Positions 57,905 to 63,171 of a stretch of DNA of 63,171 nucleotides are shown here, piece by piece. The notes beneath the pieces are model-generated. The model was not told where the DNA came from, searched no databases, and was given only the letters and a program-made list of their open reading frames with translations. The stretch's first letter is position 1; each line of letters starts with the position of its first letter. Location of the stretch: positions 1-63,171 of the forward strand of contig JACPFW010000024.1 of assembly GCA_016182795.1 (NCBI GenBank), written 5' to 3'. This DNA comes from Gemmatimonadota bacterium. Its GTDB lineage: Bacteria; Gemmatimonadota; Gemmatimonadetes; Gemmatimonadales; Gemmatimonadaceae. Position numbers and translations under genes: made by a program.

Positions 57905-58435
57905 ATGCAGTGGACTCTCGACGCAACGCACACGCAGGTGGGGTTTTCGGTGAAGCACATGGCCATCTCCACGGTACGCGGCCGCTTCACGAAGTTCGAC
58001 GGCTCGGGTGAGACGGACGCCAACGGCCGTGTGGTCGCGGCGCGCTTCACGATCGACGCCGCCAGCATCGACACCAACCAGGAGCAGCGCGACACGCACC
58101 TGCGCTCTGCCGACTTCTTCGAGACCGAGAAGTATCCGACGATCACGTTCGCGTCGACGAAGATCACGCAGGACGGCACGGACATCACGATCACCGGCGA
58201 CTTCACGATGCACGGCGTGACGAAGTCGATTACGCTAAAGGGCGAGACGACGCCGGTGGTGAAGGATCCGTGGGGCATGACGCGCACGGGCCTGACGGTG
58301 GAGGGAAAGATCAACCGCAAGGACTGGGGGCTGACCTGGAACCAGGCGCTCGAGTTCGGCGGTCTGATGGTGAGCGAGGACGTGAAGCTGTCCATCGAGC
58401 TCGAAGTCGTGGCGGCGGTGCCGGCGGCGGCCTAA
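57905..58435 (+). CDS. YceI family lipocalin-like protein
   Basis: This 176-residue YceI-type beta-barrel binds isoprenoid-like lipids in the family. It has WTLDATHTQVGFSVKHMAISTVRGRFTKFDG, KYPTITFASTKI and MHGVTKSITLKGE. It lacks a signal peptide, so it is probably cytosolic. It is preceded by its own promoter with a MarR-like operator and followed by a strong terminator, so it is likely a single-gene transcript. Confidence 0.9.
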   Translation: MQWTLDATHTQVGFSVKHMAISTVRGRFTKFDGSGETDANGRVVAARFTIDAASIDTNQEQRDTHLRSADFFETEKYPTITFASTKITQDGTDITITGDFTMHGVTKSITLKGETTPVVKDPWGMTRTGLTVEGKINRKDWGLTWNQALEFGGLMVSEDVKLSIELEVVAAVPAAA

Positions 58436-58462
58436 CGGCCGCGCCGGTTGCGTCGCGGGTTC

Positions 58463-58501
58463 GGCGGGGGGCGGGCGCATCGGCGCCCGCCCCCCGCCTT
58501 T
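58463..58501 (+). terminator. 16-bp GC hairpin terminator after yceI
   Basis: GGCGGGGGGCGGGCGC (58463-58478) pairs perfectly with 58483-58498 around a 4-base loop (ATCG) and is followed by TTT. Confidence 0.85.
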
Positions 58502-58554
58502 CAATTCGACCGGGTTCTCAGTAGGCTACGGCGGCCCTCACCCCGGATTCGCCC

Positions 58555-60057
58555 ATGCCACCCGTGCTTCGCGCGGCGCTTGCCGCCGCTCTGCTGGTTG
58601 TGTTCCCTCTCGCCGCACAGACCACCGGCGTGACGTCGGGGCAGAAACCGGCGCGCCTCATCATTCGCAACGCCACCATCGTGGACGGCAATGGGACGCC
58701 GGCCCGCGGCCCGGTGGACATCGTGCTCGAGAACGGGCTGATCACCGACGTGGTGACGCTCGACCCGGTGGCAATGCGGCGCGGCGCCGGCCGGCGCCCG
58801 GCGGGCGACGTGCAGATCGACGCCACCGGCAAGTTCGTTCTGCCCGGGCTGATCAACGCGCACACGCACATGCAGAGCAACCGATCCGGGCAGTCGATGG
58901 GCGGCTTTGAGTACTACATGCTCCTGCAGCTCGCCAACGGCGTCACCACCGTGCGCGAAGTGGGCGCCGAAAACGACAGCGGCTCGATTCGCCTGCGCGA
59001 GCGGCAGGCGAAAGGAGAGTTTGCCGGTCCGCGCATTCTGGTCTATCCGGGGTTCAGCGCGGGGCGCCGCATCCGCACGGCGGCCGACGCCCGCGCCCGG
59101 GTGCAGGACCTGAAGCGCATGGGGGCCGACGGCATCAAGATCCTCGGCATCGACCGCGACATCATGCAGGCGATGGAGGACGAGGCGCACAAGGTGGGGC
59201 TGCCGATTGCGCACCACGTGGGCGTGGAGGAGACGAATGCGTGGGACGACATCGCGTTCGGCACGCGCTCGATCGAGCACTGGTACGGCATTCCCGACGC
59301 GGCTATCGTGGACGGCCGTCAGCACTTTCCGAGCGACTACAACTATCTGGACGAGACCGACCGGTTCCGGTGGGCGGGGCGGCTGTGGCGCGAGGCCGAC
59401 CCGGCGCGACTCGACACGGTGCTCGCGGCGATGGTGAAGGCCAATGTCGCCTGGGTGCCGACGCTCGACATCTACGAAGCGAGCCGCGACCTGCAGCGCG
59501 CGCAGACGCAGCCGTGGTTCCGGGACTACCTGCATCCGTCGCTGGCGAATTACTTCAAGCCCGATCCGGCAAACCACGGGTCGTACTTCATCGGCTGGAG
59601 CAGCACCGACGAGACGTACTGGAAGGAGAACTACCGCATCTGGATGGCGGCGCTGCGCGATTTCGAGCGCAGGGGCGGCACCATCGGATGCGGCGACGAT
59701 GCGGGCTTCATCTATCAGATGTACGGCTACGGGCTGATTCGCGAGATGGAACTGCACCAGGAGGCGGGGTTCCATCCGCTGAAGGTGATCCAGCACTGCA
59801 CCGGAAACAACGCGAAGATCCTCGGCCTCGAGAACACCATTGGGCGTGTCCGTGCCGGCTGGGCGGCGGATCTGATCATTGTGGATGGCAATCCGCTCGA
59901 GGATCTCAAGACGCTGTATCCCACCAACCAGGTGCAGCTGCGCGACGGCAAGGAAGTGCGCGCCGGGCTTGAGTGGACGATCGCCGCCGGCGTGCCGTAC
60001 TACGTACCGACGGTCAGCGCCCGCATCAAGGCGATTGTGGATGCGGCAAAGAAGTAG
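58555..60057 (+). CDS. amidohydrolase superfamily protein, exported
   Basis: This 500-residue protein has a signal ending near PLAAQ. Metal residues are in GLINAHTHMQ, IKILGIDRD (Lys), IAHHVGVEE, RSIEHWYG and GCGDDAGF (Asp). RVRAGWAADLIIVDGNPLED is the typical C-terminal end. It resembles imidazolonepropionase-related or D-aminoacylase-like members; the substrate is unknown. A large inverted repeat follows at 60059-60149. Confidence 0.88.
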   Translation: MPPVLRAALAAALLVVFPLAAQTTGVTSGQKPARLIIRNATIVDGNGTPARGPVDIVLENGLITDVVTLDPVAMRRGAGRRPAGDVQIDATGKFVLPGLINAHTHMQSNRSGQSMGGFEYYMLLQLANGVTTVREVGAENDSGSIRLRERQAKGEFAGPRILVYPGFSAGRRIRTAADARARVQDLKRMGADGIKILGIDRDIMQAMEDEAHKVGLPIAHHVGVEETNAWDDIAFGTRSIEHWYGIPDAAIVDGRQHFPSDYNYLDETDRFRWAGRLWREADPARLDTVLAAMVKANVAWVPTLDIYEASRDLQRAQTQPWFRDYLHPSLANYFKPDPANHGSYFIGWSSTDETYWKENYRIWMAALRDFERRGGTIGCGDDAGFIYQMYGYGLIREMELHQEAGFHPLKVIQHCTGNNAKILGLENTIGRVRAGWAADLIIVDGNPLEDLKTLYPTNQVQLRDGKEVRAGLEWTIAAGVPYYVPTVSARIKAIVDAAKK

Positions 60058-60058
60058 G

Positions 60059-60175
60059 GGAGAGACACAGACACGCACAGAAAGCCACAGAGGGGGAGCG
60101 GGGCGCTCAGCGCCGGCCGCTCCCCCTCCGTCTTCATCTGTGTCTCTCCGTGTCTCTCCGTGCCTCTCTGTACTT
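60059..60175. repeat. large nested inverted repeat with CTCTCCGTGT-type direct repeats
   Basis: An inner perfect 12-base stem, GAGGGGGAGCGG (60090-60101) with 60117-60128, sits inside an outer perfect 12-base stem, GGAGAGACACAG (60059-60070) with 60138-60149. The right side has three tandem copies of a TGTCTCTCCG-like unit (60141-60170). It lies between convergent genes and resembles the stretch at 33408-33436, so it may be a dispersed repeat family acting as a terminator. Confidence 0.7.
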
Positions 60176-60177
60176 TT

Positions 60178-61725
60178 CTATTTCCGCAAGAACGGATGCC
60201 CCGCGAGCTGGGCCGCAATCCAGTCCTGCACGCGCTCTACCTGCTGGTTGTTGGTGGTGTAGTTGTTGTGCTGGAACGAGAAGAGCAGGAGCTTGCCGTC
60301 GGCGGTGGTGACGTAGCCAGTGAGGGAGTGCGAGCGGTCCACGGTGCCGGTCTTGGCGTGCACGTTGCCCTGCGCCGGCGTGTTCTTCATGCGGTTGGCG
60401 ATCGTGCCGTCGACGCCGCCAATGGGCAGGGCGTCGTAGAAGGTCTTGAAGTCGCCGCGCTTGCGCATCGCGTCGAGAATCCTGACGAACGTCTCGGGCG
60501 TCACGTAGTCGTGCCGCGACAAGCCGCTGCCGTCGCGCACGGCAAAACCGTTGGAGTCGGCGCCGAAGGAGATCATCTGGCGTTCCACCACGCGGCGGCC
60601 GCTGTCGGCTGAACCGATACCGGTCTTCTCGAGGGCGAGCGTGTGGAGCAGGATCTCGCCGATCTGGTTCTGCGACGGCTTGAGGAAGCGGGCCAGCACT
60701 TCGCTGAGCGGCGCGGATGTCATGGTGAACAGCGGCTGGAGACCGTCGAGTGACGCGTCCGGGGTGCGCACTACGGCACCGCGCACCGTGATCCCCTTGT
60801 CGCCGAGTGCTTCGGCAAAGGCAAATAACCACGCGCTGGCCGGATCGCGAATGGCGAGGGTCGCGCGCACGCTGTCCCTGGGCGCCACCCATCCACGCAG
60901 GCGAACGATGGGCACGGGGCCGCGCAGGTCGGTGGTGCCGCGCACCATGCCGCTGCGCGAAGCGCCGAAGCGACCGGCGGCACCTGCCGGTGTGCCGGGG
61001 CGCGCGGCGGGGACGGGCATGGTGGCCGGGTCGGTCGTGACGAACTCGGCGATGACCTGCGGTGTGGTGCGGGCGGGCGTCGTGACGAGGCGCACCGCGT
61101 CGCCGGGCTTGTCGCCGCCGTATACGGTGACGCGGGCGACGCCTTCGTTAAACATCAGCTCGTCGATGGCCGCGCCCGAGGTGGTCTCGAGATTGGTCCA
61201 GTCCCACTCGCCGATGGTCGTGTCGGGAAAGGCGTTGCCGCCTTTGACAATCGATCCGCCGATCTCGCGAATGCCGCGTGCGTACAACGACTCGGCGGCG
61301 GCTCGCAGCGGCTTCATCGCGTCGCCACCCTGCAGGGCATCGCTCACCGTCGGGTCGCCGCGCCCGGCGACGACGAGGTCGCCGCGCAGCACGCCCTCGA
61401 CGACGGGCGCGGCGGAGAGGAACGTGGTCGTGAACCGGTAGTTCGCGCCGAGCTGCACGAGCGCGGTGGAGCCGGTGAGGAGCTTCATGTTGGACGCCGG
61501 CATGAACAGCTTGCCGGCATTGTGCGAGTAGAGCGTGTCGCCGGTGATCGGCTCGACGATGAGCAGGCCGAGATGTGAGTTGCCGAACATCGGGTCGGCG
61601 ACCAGCGAGTCGATGCTGTGCTGAAGCACAGCGCGGGTGAAGACGGGCGACGGTGCGCCACTATGCATCGGTTGGCACGCTGCGGCGAATCCGAGCGCGC
61701 AAAGGAGAAGCAGACGTCTGGTCAT
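60178..61725 (-). CDS. dacB: D-alanyl-D-alanine carboxypeptidase/endopeptidase PBP4-type (DacB)
   Basis: This 515-residue peptidase S13 protein has a lipobox (FAAAC, Cys17), so it is a lipoprotein in the periplasm. Active-site motifs are SNMK (Ser78/Lys81), SQN and KTG (in HAKTGTVDR). It trims or cross-cuts peptidoglycan peptides. The S13 inserted domain between motifs 1 and 2 is present (about 100-330). ATG 61725 begins the signal region. Confidence 0.9.
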   Translation of the reverse strand: MTRRLLLLCALGFAAACQPMHSGAPSPVFTRAVLQHSIDSLVADPMFGNSHLGLLIVEPITGDTLYSHNAGKLFMPASNMKLLTGSTALVQLGANYRFTTTFLSAAPVVEGVLRGDLVVAGRGDPTVSDALQGGDAMKPLRAAAESLYARGIREIGGSIVKGGNAFPDTTIGEWDWTNLETTSGAAIDELMFNEGVARVTVYGGDKPGDAVRLVTTPARTTPQVIAEFVTTDPATMPVPAARPGTPAGAAGRFGASRSGMVRGTTDLRGPVPIVRLRGWVAPRDSVRATLAIRDPASAWLFAFAEALGDKGITVRGAVVRTPDASLDGLQPLFTMTSAPLSEVLARFLKPSQNQIGEILLHTLALEKTGIGSADSGRRVVERQMISFGADSNGFAVRDGSGLSRHDYVTPETFVRILDAMRKRGDFKTFYDALPIGGVDGTIANRMKNTPAQGNVHAKTGTVDRSHSLTGYVTTADGKLLLFSFQHNNYTTNNQQVERVQDWIAAQLAGHPFLRK

Positions 61726-61906
61726 CTCGCGAAACTCCCGCCGGCCGGATCGCGTGTCAAGCAAACATCTGTCGGTTCCGTCACGGACGTTGGTGCGCCG
61801 GTTAGCACCGATGACGACGGACGGGCAGTTGCACACGAATCAGAGGGTGGCCAGCGTTACGGGTGCGGCGCCGGCCACGCTGTCTCCCGAACCTGAGGTG
61901 CCCCCC

Positions 61907-62272
61907 ATGCTTGGACCGCTCGCGCAGGTTGCCGTCACTTTCCACGACGTGCCGCGCGCCGTCGCGTGGTACCGCGATGTGCTCGGCCTTCCGTTGCTCT
62001 TCGAGACCAACGGCATGGCGTTCTTCGCCATGGGCGATGTGCGGCTGATGATGACCGCGCCCGAACAGCCCGAGCACGACCACCCGGCATCGGTGCTGTA
62101 CCTGAAGACGGCGAATCTGCAGGGCGCGTACGACGCACTGCGCGAGCGCGGTGCGGCCTGCGTCGATACCCCGCATCTGGTGGGCAAGATGGGCAGCACG
62201 GAGATCTGGATGTTCTTCGTCCGCGATCCCGAGCAGCATCTGCTGGGAATCACCGAAGAGCGCGCGAGTTAG
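61907..62272 (+). CDS. VOC family (glyoxalase/bleomycin resistance-like) protein
   Basis: This 121-residue VOC protein has AQVAVTFHDVPRAVAWYRDVLGLPLLFE, MGDVRLMMTAPE and FVRDPEQHLLGITEE, with a His and Glu as typical metal ligands. Activity is unknown; such proteins include glyoxalases, dioxygenases and resistance proteins. The start follows CCCCCC, with GAGGTG before it. Confidence 0.87.
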   Translation: MLGPLAQVAVTFHDVPRAVAWYRDVLGLPLLFETNGMAFFAMGDVRLMMTAPEQPEHDHPASVLYLKTANLQGAYDALRERGAACVDTPHLVGKMGSTEIWMFFVRDPEQHLLGITEERAS

Positions 62273-62441
62273 CCGAGTTCGGCGCGCTGGTCGAGCGGGT
62301 TGGCCGCTGCCGGCCGCGCGACGTCGCGCAACCCGGCAGGTGGCGATAACACCCCGGACGGGCGTAGCTTCTTCAGGTTAGCCCAACGGTCGGCGGCGCG
62401 GGCTGCCGGCCCTGTGGTGTCCCCCCTGTCCGGAGGTGCTT

Positions 62442-63002
62442 ATGACCGGCCTGACCGCGTTGTGGCTCCCGATACTGCTGTCCGCGGTGATTGTGTTCAT
62501 CGCGAGCTCCGTGATCCACATGGTGACGCCGTGGCACAAAGGCGAATTCCCGAAGCTCCCGAACGAAGACGCCTTTCGCACGGCGGTCGGGCCGCTGAAC
62601 ATTCCGCCCGGCGAGTACATGTATCCGCGCTGCGACACGATGGCGGAAATGAAAACGCCGGAGTTCAAGGCCAAGATTGACCGCGGGCCGGTGGGCATGA
62701 TCACCGTACGACCGAACGGCGACATGGGCATGGGACGCCAGCTCTCGCTCTGGTTCGTGTACACGCTCGTGGTGTCGGTCTTCGCCGCGTATGTGGCGGG
62801 GCGCGCACTGCCGGGCGGGTCGCATTACCTCACCGTCTTCCGGTTTGCCGGCGCCACGGCGTTTGCCGGCTACGCGCTCGGCCTGTGGCAGCAGCACATC
62901 TGGTACTGGCGGTCGTTCCGCGCGACGTTCACGGCGACGATTGACGGGCTCATCTACGCCTGTCTGACGGCGGGAACGTTCGGATGGCTCTGGCCGCAGT
63001 AG
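62442..63002 (+). CDS. uncharacterised four-helix membrane protein
   Basis: The product has 186 residues with hydrophobic helices at about 6-27, 99-121, 130-152 and 163-182, and a soluble loop between the first two ([15 protein letters not shown]). GGAGG at 62432-62436 sets the start. I recognise no named family. It precedes an exported protein gene by 38 bases. Confidence 0.72.
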   Translation: MTGLTALWLPILLSAVIVFIASSVIHMVTPWHKGEFPKLPNEDAFRTAVGPLNIPPGEYMYPRCDTMAEMKTPEFKAKIDRGPVGMITVRPNGDMGMGRQLSLWFVYTLVVSVFAAYVAGRALPGGSHYLTVFRFAGATAFAGYALGLWQQHIWYWRSFRATFTATIDGLIYACLTAGTFGWLWPQ

Positions 63003-63040
63003 TAAGTCGATTGCCCCCTTCATTAAGAGGTGTACTGGTG

Positions 63041-63171
63041 ATGATTCGTCGGATGGTGGTGATGCTTGGCATTGCGGCGTCGGTGGCGGCCGCGCAGGGT
63101 GGCGGCCCGCCGGGGGCGCGCGCGGGCACGACGATCAAGGATGGCGAGCAGTGCCCGCCGGGCATGACCGA
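63041..63171 (+). CDS. exported protein, truncated by the window edge
   Basis: Only 43 codons are present: a signal-like start (MIRRMVVMLGIAASVAAAQ) and a Gly/Pro-rich mature start ending in CPPGMT. A GAGG lies upstream. The rest lies beyond the window. No family can be called. Confidence 0.6.
   Translation, partial: MIRRMVVMLGIAASVAAAQGGGPPGARAGTTIKDGEQCPPGMT

Overview
The window is high-GC (roughly two thirds G+C), densely coded bacterial chromosome. Gene content suggests a Gemmatimonadota-type aerobic or microaerophilic heterotroph: many exported and lipoprotein hydrolases, a penicillin-acylase-like protein, a sortilin/VPS10-like protein, LVIVD repeats, an orphan TonB-plug protein, a barrel-less carboxypeptidase-regulatory protein, E. 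coli-type ArgG, and many GTG starts. This taxonomic call is an inference from gene families, since no rRNA or other marker gene is present. I see no insertion sequence, prophage, CRISPR array, tRNA or rRNA. No gap between genes exceeds about 300 bases.

Region 1 (1-8661). On the minus strand lies a lactate-utilisation pair: lutA is intact, while lutB is broken by an apparent deletion of about 60 bp with a frameshift. Facing away is a sugar operon with a Na+/sugar symporter that lacks a normal start codon, a 72-residue membrane protein, a sugar-phosphate isomerase/epimerase-like TIM barrel, a clan GH-D alpha-galactosidase-like enzyme, and then a carboxypeptidase-regulatory/plug protein.

Region 2 (8690-21913). 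This holds a YfcC-type carrier, a small membrane protein, a TrhA/hemolysin III protein, a YdjM-like membrane hydrolase, a SulP-STAS-cNMP anion transporter, a di-haem peroxidase, an autoregulated-looking membrane-protein/XRE pair, a VIT-family metal transporter, argG, DoxX, a metallo-beta-lactamase-fold hydrolase, rsmD and a class C beta-lactamase-type serine hydrolase.

Region 3 (22064-41601). This is rich in exported proteins: an MsbA-like ABC exporter, peptidase E, an operon-like run (penicillin acylase, VPS10-like, DUF305, LVIVD), a Tat-exported aminotransferase, a TPR protein, a NirK-like copper protein with a striking 5' hairpin, DUF3224, LURP-one and DUF2177 proteins, an SGNH hydrolase, an amidohydrolase and a RidA protein.

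Region 4 (41629-63171). A DDAH-type methylarginine hydrolase sits divergently next to a class III aminotransferase and an APC permease. After these come a cytochrome c'-like lipoprotein, a HerA-like ATPase, a sulfatase, a histidine phosphatase, beta-carbonic anhydrase, a fatty acid desaturase, a membrane protein joining a sigma-region-2-like segment to FecR and STN-like domains, a creatininase-family protein, a PLP decarboxylase, a MarR/YceI pair with matching operators, a second amidohydrolase, PBP4-type DacB, a VOC protein and a truncated exported protein.

Recurring design features are four-base stop-to-start overlaps inside operons, four-base stop-to-stop overlaps between convergent genes, strong GC hairpins as shared terminators, and very short or absent leaders, several of them CCCCCC directly before ATG. 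I found no single obviously new multi-gene system. The best leads are the sigma-2/FecR fusion, the hairpin over the nirK-like start, the MarR/YceI operator pair, the XRE operator inside its promoter spacer, and the microhomology deletion in lutB.
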